From CAWINX01 sp963837585 (GTDB taxonomy: Bacteria > Actinomycetota > Thermoleophilia > Solirubrobacterales > 70-9), in contig CAWINX010000004.1 of NCBI GenBank assembly GCA_963837585.1, positions 186,001 to 250,000 on the forward strand: a DNA stretch of 64,000 nucleotides. Reading direction: 5' to 3'. The notes beneath the pieces were generated by a model. That model was given only the letters and a program-made list of their open reading frames with translations, made no database searches and was not told the origin of the DNA. The first letter of the stretch is position 1, and each line of letters opens with the position of its first letter. Of this stretch, positions 14,086-23,041 are shown piece after piece. Both the position numbers and the translations under genes were made by a program.

Positions 14086-15384
14086 ATGGAGAAATTCGTC
14101 ATCCAAGGCGGGTCACCGCTCTCGGGCGAGCTGACCGCGGCAGGCAACAAGAACGCGGCGCTGCCGATCCTCGCTGCCTGCCTGCTTACCGAGGAGGAGC
14201 TTGTTCTGCACCGGGTGCCGCGGATTCGCGACACCGAGGCCCAGGTCGCCCTGCTCGAGCGGCTCGGGGTCGAAGCGAGCTGGATCGCCGACAACAGCCT
14301 GCGGCTCTGCGCTGCGGGGGTCACCGATCCCGCGGTCGACGAGGAGCTCTCCAAAAAGATCAGGGCCTCATTTCTGCTCGCCGGCCCGCTGCTGGCCCGT
14401 TTCGGTGAGGCCCACATGCCGCCGCCGGGCGGGGACTTCATCGGCCGCCGCCGCCTCGACGCCCACCTCGACGCCTTCAAGGAATTGGGAGCCCGGGTCG
14501 ACGGCGATCGCTGGATCGAGCTGAAGGCGCCGTCGGGGGGCTTGCGCGCCTGCGGCATCTTCATGGACGAGCCGTCGGTGATGGGGACCGAAAATGCCCT
14601 GATGGCGGCTGCGCTGACGCCGGGACCGACGACGATCAGTAACGCCGCCTCCGAGCCGCACGTCCAGGATCTCGCCCGCCTACTGACGAAGATGGGCGCG
14701 ACCGTCGACGGCATCGGCTCCAACGTGATGACCGTCAACGGGCGCGATCGGCTCGGCGGCGCCGAGCACACGGTCTCACCCGACCACATCGAGGTCGCCA
14801 GCTTCATGGCTCTCGCCGCCGCGACCGGCGGCGAGCTGCGAATCCGCGATGCGGAGCCGGCCGACCTCGAAATGGTCCGCCGCCAGTTCCGCCGGCTCGG
14901 CCTCGAGTCGACGATCGAAGGTAACGACGTGATCGTCCCGCCCGAGCAGAACCTGCGTGTGCAAACGGACGTCGGCGACGCGATCCCGAAGATCGAGGAT
15001 GGGCCGTGGCCGGCCTTTCCCGCCGACTTGACCTCGATCGCCCTCGCCCTCGCCACCCAGGCCGAGGGGGCGATCCTGATCTTCGAAAAGATGTTTGAGA
15101 ACCGCCTCTTCTTCGTCGACAAGCTGGTCGCGATGGGCGCTCGGATCACGCTGTGCGATCCCCACAGGGCGATCGTCAGCGGGCCGAGCCGGCTTCATGG
15201 CGAGCGCGTTGAAAGTCCCGACATCCGGGCCGGAATGGCGATGCTCATCGCCGCGCTGGCAGCGGAGGGCACCTCGGAGATCGGCAACATCAGCCAGATC
15301 GACCGCGGCTACGAGCAGATCGACGAGCGGTTGCGAGGGCTCGGCGCCAACATTGAACGGGTCTCTGCGGAAGTCCCTGCCTAG
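14086..15384 (+). CDS. murA: UDP-N-acetylglucosamine 1-carboxyvinyltransferase
   Basis: MurA transfers enolpyruvate from PEP to UDP-GlcNAc, the first committed step of peptidoglycan synthesis. The 432-residue length and the GNKNAALPILAA N-terminus are typical. In the active-site loop, where most bacteria have PGGC, this protein has PGGD: residue 117 is Asp. The same Cys-to-Asp change makes the Mycobacterium tuberculosis and Chlamydia enzymes insensitive to fosfomycin. The gene is divergent from the hydrolase and precedes the his operon after 36 bases. Confidence 0.96.
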   Translation: MEKFVIQGGSPLSGELTAAGNKNAALPILAACLLTEEELVLHRVPRIRDTEAQVALLERLGVEASWIADNSLRLCAAGVTDPAVDEELSKKIRASFLLAGPLLARFGEAHMPPPGGDFIGRRRLDAHLDAFKELGARVDGDRWIELKAPSGGLRACGIFMDEPSVMGTENALMAAALTPGPTTISNAASEPHVQDLARLLTKMGATVDGIGSNVMTVNGRDRLGGAEHTVSPDHIEVASFMALAAATGGELRIRDAEPADLEMVRRQFRRLGLESTIEGNDVIVPPEQNLRVQTDVGDAIPKIEDGPWPAFPADLTSIALALATQAEGAILIFEKMFENRLFFVDKLVAMGARITLCDPHRAIVSGPSRLHGERVESPDIRAGMAMLIAALAAEGTSEIGNISQIDRGYEQIDERLRGLGANIERVSAEVPA

Positions 15385-15420
15385 CAGGGCTTTCGCATCG
15401 ACTCTCGTAAGGTCCGGCGG

Positions 15421-16413
15421 ATGATTCATCCGATCCCCCCAGGCACCCGGGACGTTTTGCCCGACGAGATGCGCGAGTTGCGGCGCCTCCACCTCGCTCT
15501 GGTCGAGGTTTTTGAAGCGCGCGGCTACGGCGAAGTGGCGACCCCTGCGATCGAGTACGACGAGGTGCTGGCGCGCGGCGACGGGCGCGCCGCCGACACC
15601 GCCTACCGCTTCTTCGACGAGAGCGGTGACCTGCTGGCCCTGCGCTCCGACATGACGATTCCGATCGCCCGACTGGTCGCCAGTCGCTACGCGAACGCCG
15701 AGCCGCCGCTGCGGCTCTGTTACCTGGCGAACGCCTTCCGGGCAGTCCGCCCCCAGCGCGGCCAGATGCGCGAGTTCGCGCAGGCCGGGGTGGAGCTGAT
15801 CGGGATGCCGGCGCCGGAGGGGACGGCCGAGGTCGTCGAAGTGCTCGAAGCGGCGCTCGACGCCGCCGGCTTGGACCGGGCCGTGGTCGGTCTCGGCGAC
15901 GCCGACCTCTACCGCCAGCTACTCACCGAGTTCGGGGTCGAGGGCGCCGCCCGCGACTCGATCCTCGGCCGGCTGGCGGCGCACGACCTGGTCGGATTGG
16001 AGGCTGAGCTCTCCGAGGTCGCGGGGATCAGCGAAGAGCAATGCGCGACCTGCGTCGCCCTCTCCCAACTGCGCGGCGGCAGCGAGGTCCTGGAGCGGGC
16101 ACGTGAAATCGGTGGAGCGGCGGTGGAGCGGGCCACGGCCCGGATCCAGGAGACCTTCGAGGCGCTCGAGGCCCGTGGCGCGGCGGACCGGGTGCAGATC
16201 GACCTCGGGCTGCTCCGCGACCTCGGCTATTACAGCGGCGCGATTCTCGAGGTCTACGATCCGGCGCTCGGCCACGTGCTCGGCGGCGGCGGCCGATACG
16301 ACGAGCTGTTGAAGCGCTTCGGAGTCGATCTTCCGGCGGCGGGTTTCGCCCTGTACCTGGAGCGCGTCCACGTCGCCCAGATGGAGGAAGAGGACCGAAA
16401 GGAGGCCGACTGA
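15421..16413 (+). CDS. hisZ: ATP phosphoribosyltransferase regulatory subunit
   Basis: HisZ is a catalytically inactive HisRS-like protein that activates short-form HisG. The 330-residue length fits and excludes a full histidyl-tRNA synthetase with an anticodon domain. PPGTRDVLPDE at the start, FRAVRPQRGQMREFAQAGVE (motif 2-like) and HVLGGGGRYDELL are recognisable. It lies directly before hisG and overlaps it by one base, consistent with a HisZ-HisG complex. Confidence 0.93.
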   Translation: MIHPIPPGTRDVLPDEMRELRRLHLALVEVFEARGYGEVATPAIEYDEVLARGDGRAADTAYRFFDESGDLLALRSDMTIPIARLVASRYANAEPPLRLCYLANAFRAVRPQRGQMREFAQAGVELIGMPAPEGTAEVVEVLEAALDAAGLDRAVVGLGDADLYRQLLTEFGVEGAARDSILGRLAAHDLVGLEAELSEVAGISEEQCATCVALSQLRGGSEVLERAREIGGAAVERATARIQETFEALEARGAADRVQIDLGLLRDLGYYSGAILEVYDPALGHVLGGGGRYDELLKRFGVDLPAAGFALYLERVHVAQMEEEDRKEAD

Positions 16414-17093
16414 TGAGCCTCGAGGTTGCCGGGATGGTCCGCGCCAAGGCCGACGGGCCGCTGAAGGTGGCGGTGCCGCGCGGGGCACTGTTCGAGGAGA
16501 CTCTCGACGCGCTCGACGGCGCCGGGATCGACACCGCGGATGCCCGTGGCGAGTCGCGCTCGCTGATCTTCAAGGGCGAGGGCATCGTGCTGGTCACGAT
16601 GCGACCCTCGGACGTCCCGACCTACGTCGAGGCCGGCGCCGCCGACGTCGGCATCACCGGCAAGGACGTGCTGCTCGAGCAGTCCGACCGGATGGTCTAC
16701 GAGCTGCTCGACCTCGGCTTCGGGCGCTGTCGGATGGTGCTCGCCGGCCGCAAGGGCGACGAGCGGCTTGGCGAGTCGGAGCGGCGCCTGGGGATGATGC
16801 GGATCGCGACCAAGTACCCACGTATCGCCGAGCGCCACTTCGAGCGCACCGGCCGTCAGGTCGAGGTGATCGAGGTGAAGGGCTCGGTCGAGCTGGCCCC
16901 GCTGGTCGGCCTTGCGGACGGGATCGTCGACCTGGTCGCCAGCGGTCGCACCCTCGACGAGAACGACCTCGAGGTCCGCGAGGAGATCGTCACCTGCACG
17001 GCTCGCTTCGTCGCCAACCGGGTGGCGCACAAGCTGCGAGCGACCGAAGTCGATGAGCTGACCGCGAAGCTGCGCGAGGGGATCCCCGGATGA
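16413..17093 (+). CDS. hisG: ATP phosphoribosyltransferase, short form
   Basis: HisG joins ATP and PRPP in the first step of histidine synthesis. At 226 residues it lacks the C-terminal regulatory domain of long HisG and would depend on HisZ. KVAVPRGALFEETL begins the domain; GAADVGITGKDVL and the PRPP-loop segment DGIVDLVASGRTL are intact. A strong AAAGGAGG site sits seven bases before the ATG. It overlaps hisD by ATGA. Confidence 0.95.
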   Translation: MSLEVAGMVRAKADGPLKVAVPRGALFEETLDALDGAGIDTADARGESRSLIFKGEGIVLVTMRPSDVPTYVEAGAADVGITGKDVLLEQSDRMVYELLDLGFGRCRMVLAGRKGDERLGESERRLGMMRIATKYPRIAERHFERTGRQVEVIEVKGSVELAPLVGLADGIVDLVASGRTLDENDLEVREEIVTCTARFVANRVAHKLRATEVDELTAKLREGIPG

Positions 17094-18355
17094 AAACGCG
17101 CCGCTTCCCGTGGGATGGCCCGGGTGAGACGGCCGCTGCAATCCGGTCATGGACCGCCGAGTCCGCTCCGCCGGTGGACGTCACGGAGATTGAGCGCGAA
17201 GTCCGCGAGGGCGGCGACGAGGCCGTGTTGCGGCTCACCGCCCGCTTTGACGCGACCGAGCGGCCGCCCACATCCTTGCGGGTCGAGGCGGGGGATGCCG
17301 AAGGAGCGCTTGCTGCCCTCGACCCGGCGCTGCGCGAGGCGATGGAAGTCGCTGCCGCGAACATTCGAGCTGTCGCCGAGGCCCAGGTCGACCCGGTGCA
17401 ACGCGTTGTCCCCCTATTACAGGGACAAAGCGTTGCAGTGCGCGAAGTGCCGGTTGGGGCTGCCGCCGTCTACGCGCCCGGGGGAAGAGCCGCCTATCCC
17501 TCAAGCGTCCTGATGTGCTGCATCCCGGCGAGGGTCGCCGGCGTCGAGCGGATCGCCCTCGCCTCGCCCCCCGGGCCCGATGGACGCCTCAGCCCGCCGG
17601 TGCTTGCCGCCGCGGCGCTGTGCGAAGTCGACGAGATCTACGCGATGGGGGGCGCTCAGGCAATCTTCGCCCTCGCCTACGGCACCGAGACGATCGACCC
17701 CGTCGATGTGATCGCCGGACCGGGCAACCGGTGGGTGCAGGAGGCCAAGCGCAGCGCTTTCGGCCGGGTTGGGATCGACTCCCTCGCCGGCCCTTCGGAG
17801 CTGATGTTGGTCGCCGGCTCCAGCACCGATCCGGAGTGGGCGGCGCTCGATCTTTGCTCGCAGGCCGAGCACGGCAACGACGGAGCGCTCGTCGCCGTGG
17901 CGGTCGATGAGGCGGCCCTCGACGCCATCGCGGTGGCAACCGAACGAGCTGCGGCGGAGCGCCCTGGTGTCGGCGATGCGCCGCTGGCCCTGATCCAAGC
18001 GCCGGATCTCGATGCCGCGATTGAGCTTGCAAACGCCTTCGCCCCAGAGCACCTCGAGCTGCTCGATGATGCGGCGGCTTCGCACGCGGAGCGGGTGACC
18101 ACGGCCGGCTGTGTGTTCACCGGACCCTTCGGGGCGACCGCGTTTGGCGATTACGCCGCCGGCTCCAATCACGTCCTCCCGACCGGCGGGGCGGGGCGGT
18201 TCAGTGGCCCATTGGGACCCGGCTTCTTCCGTCGCAAGATCTCGGAAGTGAGCATCTCCAGCGAGGCGGCGGCGGCTCTTGCCCCGCACGTCAGCGCCCT
18301 TGCCCGCGCCGAAGGATTCCCCGTTCACGCCGAGTCGGCGATGATTAGGCGATGA
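17090..18355 (+). CDS. hisD: Histidinol dehydrogenase
   Basis: HisD oxidises histidinol to histidine in the last two steps of the pathway, using zinc and NAD. At 421 residues it is full length. YAPGGRAAYPSS, GPSELMLVA, SQAEHG (zinc/substrate) and APEHLEL (catalytic Glu-His) are present. Codons near residues 103-116 carry a 16-bp-arm inverted repeat (17397-17437), unusual inside a coding region; it is reported separately. It overlaps hisB by ATGA. Confidence 0.96.
   Translation: MKTRRFPWDGPGETAAAIRSWTAESAPPVDVTEIEREVREGGDEAVLRLTARFDATERPPTSLRVEAGDAEGALAALDPALREAMEVAAANIRAVAEAQVDPVQRVVPLLQGQSVAVREVPVGAAAVYAPGGRAAYPSSVLMCCIPARVAGVERIALASPPGPDGRLSPPVLAAAALCEVDEIYAMGGAQAIFALAYGTETIDPVDVIAGPGNRWVQEAKRSAFGRVGIDSLAGPSELMLVAGSSTDPEWAALDLCSQAEHGNDGALVAVAVDEAALDAIAVATERAAAERPGVGDAPLALIQAPDLDAAIELANAFAPEHLELLDDAAASHAERVTTAGCVFTGPFGATAFGDYAAGSNHVLPTGGAGRFSGPLGPGFFRRKISEVSISSEAAAALAPHVSALARAEGFPVHAESAMIRR
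17397..17437. repeat. Long inverted repeat inside hisD
   Basis: The arms 17397-17412 and 17422-17437 match at 15 of 16 positions around a 9-nt loop. They lie in the family's variable segment before the NAD-contacting loop, and hisD stays in frame across them. The left arm with its flank shares the 12-mer CGGTGCAACGCG with another inverted repeat at 48884. Confidence 0.8.
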
Positions 18356-18943
18356 GCCGCACCGCCGAGAGAGAACGCAGCACCGCCGAGACCAAGATCC
18401 GGCTCTCGCTTGACCTCGACGGGGGCGAAGGCGAGTGCCGCGACCGGGGTCGGCTTCCTCGACCATATGCTCGACCTGCTGGCCCGCCACGGCCGACTGG
18501 GGCTGAAGGTGGAGGCCGACGGCGACCTTGAGACGGGCGCCCACCACACCGTGGAGGACGTCGGCATCGTGCTCGGCCAGGCAATCGACGAGGCGCTGGG
18601 CGACCGGGCGGGAATCCGCCGCTACGGCTCCGCCGTCGTGCCGATGGACGAGTCGCTTGCCGAGTGCGCGATCGACATCTCCGGCCGGCCGCTCTGCGTC
18701 TTCGACGCCGACCTGCCGGCGACCTCGATCGCCGGCTTCGACACCGAGCTGACCGAGGAGTTCTTTCGCGCCGTCGCCAACAGCGCCAAGCTGACCCTGC
18801 ACGTCTCGGTCCGCTACGGCACCAACGCCCACCACATGATCGAGGCCTCGTTCAAGGCCTTCGCGCGGGCGCTGCGGACCGCCGTCTCGATCGATCCCGA
18901 AGAGAGCGGCGTGCCGTCCACCAAGGGGACGCTGAGCGAGTAG
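18352..18943 (+). CDS. hisB: Imidazoleglycerol-phosphate dehydratase, frameshifted
   Basis: HisB dehydrates imidazole glycerol phosphate. The N-terminus (residues 1-24, ending LSLDLDG) is in the frame of the ATG at 18352. The remainder, with GVGFLDHML, AHHTVEDVGIVLG and NAHHMIEASFKA metal-binding histidines, is in another frame. The break is at a run of five G (18421-18425). Two more G (or one fewer) would restore the frame, and seven G gives the family's usual spacing. This is a monofunctional dehydratase without the phosphatase domain. Confidence 0.92.
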
Positions 18944-18950
18944 CCGCGGC

Positions 18951-19676
18951 GTGATCCTCTACCCGGCCATCGACATCCGTGGCGGGAAGGCGGTGCGACT
19001 GCTTCAGGGCGACTACGAGCGGGAGACCGCCTATGACGCCGACCCGGTGGACGCCGCGACCCGCTGGGCCGCTGACGGCGCTCGCTTCCTGCACGTGGTC
19101 GACCTCGACGGCGCCAAGGCCGGACGGCCGGAGAACCTCGACGCGGTGAGGCGGATCGCCGCCGCGGTCGAGTGCCCGATCCAGGTCGGCGGCGGCCTGC
19201 GCGACGCCGCCTCGGTGGGCGCCGTGCTCGATGCGGGCGCCGAGCGCGTGGTGATCGGCACCGCGGCGCTGCGCGACCCCGGTTTCCTGGACGCGACGCT
19301 CACCGCGCATGGCGATCGTGTCGTCGTCTCGGTCGACGCCCGCGAAGGAAAGGTCTCGCTCTCCGGCTGGACGGAGAGCAGCGACCTCGACGTCGCCGTC
19401 GCCGTCGCCGAACTCACCGAGCGCGGCGTCGGTCGCTTCCTCTGCACCGCGATCGAGGTCGACGGGACGATGGAGGGCCCGGCGCTCGCCGAGCTCAGCC
19501 GGATCGCCGCCGCGACCGAGGCGGAGGTGATCGCATCGGGTGGGGTGGGCGAACTCTCCGACCTGGAGGCACTGGCCCGTGAAGCGCCCCCCAATGTCGA
19601 GGGCGCGATCGTCGGCCGCGCGCTCTACGAGCGGCGCTTCACCGTCGCCGAAGGGCAGGCCGCGCTCAGCCGTTGA
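18951..19676 (+). CDS. hisA: ProFAR isomerase (1-(5-phosphoribosyl)-5-[(5-phosphoribosylamino)methylideneamino]imidazole-4-carboxamide isomerase)
   Basis: A 241-residue TIM barrel performing the Amadori rearrangement in histidine synthesis. The first catalytic Asp is in YPAIDIRGGK, and QVGGGLRD and IASGGVG are the phosphate-binding loops. The second conserved acid segment is TAIEVDGTMEGP. It starts with GTG seven bases after hisB; hisH, usually here, is missing. In some actinobacteria the homologue (PriA) also isomerises phosphoribosylanthranilate; that cannot be judged here. Its 3' end overlaps the convergent deacetylase by 11 bases. Confidence 0.92.
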   Translation: MILYPAIDIRGGKAVRLLQGDYERETAYDADPVDAATRWAADGARFLHVVDLDGAKAGRPENLDAVRRIAAAVECPIQVGGGLRDAASVGAVLDAGAERVVIGTAALRDPGFLDATLTAHGDRVVVSVDAREGKVSLSGWTESSDLDVAVAVAELTERGVGRFLCTAIEVDGTMEGPALAELSRIAAATEAEVIASGGVGELSDLEALAREAPPNVEGAIVGRALYERRFTVAEGQAALSR

Positions 19677-20556
19677 GGTCCTGCGCCAGGCCGCTCACTC
19701 CGTTGCTGCCGAGAATCTCGAAACGAGCCAGCTCATAGGGCTTGGCGCGGGTCGCGTAGCCGGGGATCTCGGTCGTCGCGCCGACGTAGCCGGCCGCCTT
19801 CACCGCGGCGATCACGGCGTCGTCGTAGCGGCCCGCCGGGTAACAGAAGTTGTCGACCGGGACGCCGTATTTGGCGCGCAGGATCGCCCGCGAGCCCGCC
19901 ACCTCTTCCTTCAGCTGCGCTGCGTTGAGGGTGGTGAGGTCGAGGTGGTGGATCGTGTGTGCGGCCAACTCCCAACCGGCTCGCAACATCGCCTTGACGT
20001 TGCTGGTGTAGAGGTCGGAGCCCTCAGCCTTGAGGTTCAGTAGGCCGGCCCAGCCGTGTTTGCGGAGCTCCGGCAGGGCGAAGGTGAACTGGGGGCGGTA
20101 GCCGTCGTCGAAGGAGAGCACGACCGGTTTCGGCGGCAGGGTGCCGCCGTGGTACCAGGCTCTCTCGACCTGGTCCAGGGTCACCGCCTCGTAACCGTGG
20201 GAGTCGAGCCAGTCCATTTGGCGGCTGAAATCGGATCGCGTCACATAGAGGTTGGGGTACGGCGCGCCGGCCGGCGCGGTCCCGAGCACGTGGTACTCGA
20301 GGATCGGCACCGGACCCGTGTGCGGCCTCCAGTCCGACTGGGGGGTTGAGTTTCGGACCGGGGGAGAGTCGCCGGTCGCGGCGACGGGCCGTGCGCGTGC
20401 CGTCGCATCGACAGCGGCTCCGCGGTCGCCGCCGCCACCTCCACCGAAGAGGACGACGACCGTGGCGACCGCGAGCACGGCAAGGGCCGCGACAGCGCCG
20501 ATTCGCTGTCGCCGGATCGTCCGTCGCCGCCTTTCCTTCTCCTCGCGTCGGTCCAT
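19666..20556 (-). CDS. Polysaccharide deacetylase (NodB fold), membrane-anchored
   Basis: This 296-residue protein has a very basic N-terminus, a membrane segment (about residues 20-36), a low-complexity linker, and a carbohydrate esterase 4 domain. The catalytic/metal motif SFDDGY and the histidine motif HTIHH are intact, and PAGRYDD follows. It would remove acetyl groups from an extracellular glycan such as peptidoglycan; the substrate is not deducible. It faces hisA and is divergent from the tRNA nucleotidyltransferase gene. Confidence 0.88.
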   Translation of the reverse strand: MDRREEKERRRRTIRRQRIGAVAALAVLAVATVVVLFGGGGGGDRGAAVDATARARPVAATGDSPPVRNSTPQSDWRPHTGPVPILEYHVLGTAPAGAPYPNLYVTRSDFSRQMDWLDSHGYEAVTLDQVERAWYHGGTLPPKPVVLSFDDGYRPQFTFALPELRKHGWAGLLNLKAEGSDLYTSNVKAMLRAGWELAAHTIHHLDLTTLNAAQLKEEVAGSRAILRAKYGVPVDNFCYPAGRYDDAVIAAVKAAGYVGATTEIPGYATRAKPYELARFEILGSNGVSGLAQDLNG

Positions 20557-20567
20557 CGGAGAGACTC

Positions 20568-21689
20568 TTGCAAGTGAAGTCGATCGAGGACCTCTCCACG
20601 GCCCTGTACGCCGCCTACCCGGAGCTCGCCACCGTGCGCGAAGTCGCAGGTGTGCCCGTCTACCTGGTCGGCGGCGCCGTGCGCGACCTCCTGCTCGGCA
20701 AAGGGCGGGCTGACATCGACCTGGTCGTCGAGGGCGACGCCGCCGAGGTGGCGGCGCGACTCGGCGCAGAGGTCGTCTCCCACGAGCGCTTCTCCACCGC
20801 CAAGGCAAGGCTCGACGGCCACGAGGTGGACATCGCCACGGCCCGGAAAGAGACCTATCCCCACCCGGGATCCCTGCCCGAGGTCGCTCCCGCCCGCCTG
20901 GTCGACGACCTGGCGCGTCGCGACTTCACGATCAACGCGATGGCGATTCCCCTGCAGGGCGAGGCGGAGCTGATCGACCCACACGGTGGACAGGAGGACC
21001 TCGAGGAGGGAGTTCTCCGGGTCCTGCACCCGGGCTCCTTTGTCGATGACCCCACCCGGGCGCTGCGCGCCGCCCGATACGCGGCCAGGTTTGGCTTCGA
21101 GCCGGAGCCGGAGACCGCCGAGTTGCTGCGCGCGGCCGACCTCAAGGCGGTTTCCGCCGACCGGCGCGAGGCCGAGCTGCTTCGGGTCGCCGCCGAAGCC
21201 GAGGCGCCCAGGGCGTTTGAGCTCCTGGCGTCTTGGGGCCTGGTTGAGCCGCGCGAGGGAGGGATCGCGCTGGCCGCGCGGGTCGGCGAGCTGCTCTCGG
21301 GCCCGCCCTGGAGCGAGGTCGCGCCGCGAGATCGCACCGTGCTTGCCGCGGCGCTCGGTCCCGCCGGCGAGGAGGCGTCCCTCGCCGCGACCCGACCGGA
21401 GCGACCTTCGGAGGGGGTCGAGCTGGCGCGAGGGAGGAGTGACGTCGAGCTTGTTCTGGCCCGGGCGATGGGGGCCGATTGGCTGGACCGCTACCTATCG
21501 GAGTGGCGAATGGTCTCACTGGAGATCGACGGCGATGACCTGATCGCCGCCGGCGTGCCGCAGGGCCCGGCGGTCGGTCGCGGCATCGCCGCGGCGCTGC
21601 GTCGCAAGCTCGACGGTGAGATCCACGGTCGCGAGGAAGAGCTGGCGGCGGCGTTAAAGGCTGCGGGCGGGTCCGATGCGATGGCGTGA
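20568..21689 (+). CDS. Poly(A) polymerase / CCA-adding tRNA nucleotidyltransferase family
   Basis: This 373-residue protein has the class II nucleotidyltransferase head: the VGGAVRDLLLG loop, catalytic DIDLVV, and RRDFTINAMA with a downstream DPTRALRAARYAARFGF region. It probably adds or repairs tRNA 3' CCA, although poly(A) polymerase or a split A-adding enzyme is possible. The start is TTG 20568 or GTG 20574, both behind GGAGAG. It overlaps pgeF by 14 bases. Confidence 0.85.
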   Translation: MQVKSIEDLSTALYAAYPELATVREVAGVPVYLVGGAVRDLLLGKGRADIDLVVEGDAAEVAARLGAEVVSHERFSTAKARLDGHEVDIATARKETYPHPGSLPEVAPARLVDDLARRDFTINAMAIPLQGEAELIDPHGGQEDLEEGVLRVLHPGSFVDDPTRALRAARYAARFGFEPEPETAELLRAADLKAVSADRREAELLRVAAEAEAPRAFELLASWGLVEPREGGIALAARVGELLSGPPWSEVAPRDRTVLAAALGPAGEEASLAATRPERPSEGVELARGRSDVELVLARAMGADWLDRYLSEWRMVSLEIDGDDLIAAGVPQGPAVGRGIAAALRRKLDGEIHGREEELAAALKAAGGSDAMA

Positions 21690-22338
21690 GCGAAACGGCG
21701 TCCGCTGGCTCGAAGCCGATCTGCCCGGGGCGCGGGTGGCCTTCTCGACCCGATCGGCGGGCTCGGTGCGCGAAAGCCGCGAGCCGTTGGCGTCGGCCCT
21801 CGGCATCGACCCCGAGCGAATTGCCGTCGCCGAACAGGTTCACGGGACCAATTTGGTGCGGCACACCAACGCCCGAACTCCGCCTGTGGAGGCGGATGGG
21901 CACGTGCTTTCGGGACCGGACCTCGCGGCGCTTGTCTTCGTCGCCGATTGCCTGCCGGTCGCGCTGTCGGGCCCCGGCGGGGCGGCGATCCTGCATTGTG
22001 GCTGGCGCGGGCTCGCCGCCGGGATTGTCGCCGAGGGAGTCGAAGCGGTCGATGCGACCGACGCCGTCATCGGCCCGGGGATCGGCCCGTGCTGTTACGA
22101 GGTTGGAGACGAGGTGCTCGACGCCTTCTCGGGGCTCGGGGGCGGGATCGCGACGGGGCGGATGCTCGACCTGGTCGAAGTCGCCCGGCGACAACTGGGC
22201 GCGGCTGGAGTCGAGCGAATCGAGGCGGCCGGGTTGTGCACGAGCTGCGAAGAGGGGCTGTTCTTCTCCTTCCGCCGCGACGGCGAACGCGCCGGCCGTC
22301 AGGCCGGCCTCGTCTGGACGCAGCCCGAGGCGGCCTGA
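21676..22338 (+). CDS. pgeF: Multicopper-oxidase-like purine nucleoside phosphorylase (YfiH family)
   Basis: A 220-residue protein of the YfiH/DUF152 family, typically placed in division clusters. Zinc-binding residues are seen in AEQVHG, VADCLP and HCGWRG; GPGIGPCCYEVG is also typical. Members cleave purine nucleosides or edit muropeptides (PgeF). It lies between the nucleotidyltransferase and the yggS-like gene and next to sepF, the usual context. Confidence 0.9.
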   Translation: MRWRERNGVRWLEADLPGARVAFSTRSAGSVRESREPLASALGIDPERIAVAEQVHGTNLVRHTNARTPPVEADGHVLSGPDLAALVFVADCLPVALSGPGGAAILHCGWRGLAAGIVAEGVEAVDATDAVIGPGIGPCCYEVGDEVLDAFSGLGGGIATGRMLDLVEVARRQLGAAGVERIEAAGLCTSCEEGLFFSFRRDGERAGRQAGLVWTQPEAA

Positions 22339-22340
22339 CG

Positions 22341-22973
22341 ATGGCGGGTCTGATCCACGGCATCGACCCCGCAAAGGTCGCGGCCAACCTCGAGCGCGTC
22401 CGCGAGGTCGCGGGCGAGGGTGTCGAGATCCTCGCGGCGACCAAGTACGTGCCGCTGGAGGAGATGGGCGCGCTCGCGGAGGCCGGCGTCTCGCTGGTCG
22501 GCGAGAACCGGCAGCAGGACCTGGCCGCGAAGCACGCCGAGTGGGGCGACGCCTTCGAATGGGACTTCATCGGCAACCTGCAGAGCCGCAAGGTCAAGCA
22601 GCTGTTGCCGATCTGCCGCCTTATCCATTCGGTCGCAACCGAATCGGCGCTGGAGCAGTTGGGGCGCCATGGCGACGCCGACACCGAGGTGCTCGTCGAG
22701 GTCAACGTCGCGGGTGAGGAGGGCAAGGGCGGCATCGCCCCGGGCGACCTCAGTGCCTTCATCGAGCAGAGTCCGGTGCGAGTGTCGGGCCTGATGACCA
22801 TGCCTCCCTTCGATCAGGACCCCGAGGCTTCGAGGCCGCATTTCGCCCGCCTCGCCGAGTTGGCGGGCGCCCACGGCCTCGACCGGCTCTCGATGGGCAC
22901 ATCGCAGGACTGGCAAGTGGCGGTCGAGGAGGGGGCGACGATCATCCGCCTTGGCGTCGCCCTGTATGTGTGA
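22341..22973 (+). CDS. PLP homeostasis protein (YggS/PLPBP family)
   Basis: This 210-residue single-domain TIM-barrel protein carries PLP on the lysine in ILAATKYVP. GENRQQDL, FIGNLQSRK, and the C-terminal SMGTSQDW and RLGVALYV (family SMGMSxD and RIGxxIFG) are recognisable. It controls free PLP levels rather than catalysing a known reaction. The Ser-Met-Gly-Thr-Ser variant is slightly unusual. It begins two bases after pgeF. Confidence 0.93.
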   Translation: MAGLIHGIDPAKVAANLERVREVAGEGVEILAATKYVPLEEMGALAEAGVSLVGENRQQDLAAKHAEWGDAFEWDFIGNLQSRKVKQLLPICRLIHSVATESALEQLGRHGDADTEVLVEVNVAGEEGKGGIAPGDLSAFIEQSPVRVSGLMTMPPFDQDPEASRPHFARLAELAGAHGLDRLSMGTSQDWQVAVEEGATIIRLGVALYV

Positions 22974-23041
22974 ATCGACGCGACCTTGGGCATAATGCGT
23001 GGAGGACTCGGCCTTGGCGAGGCCGAAACACGCGGTTAACC

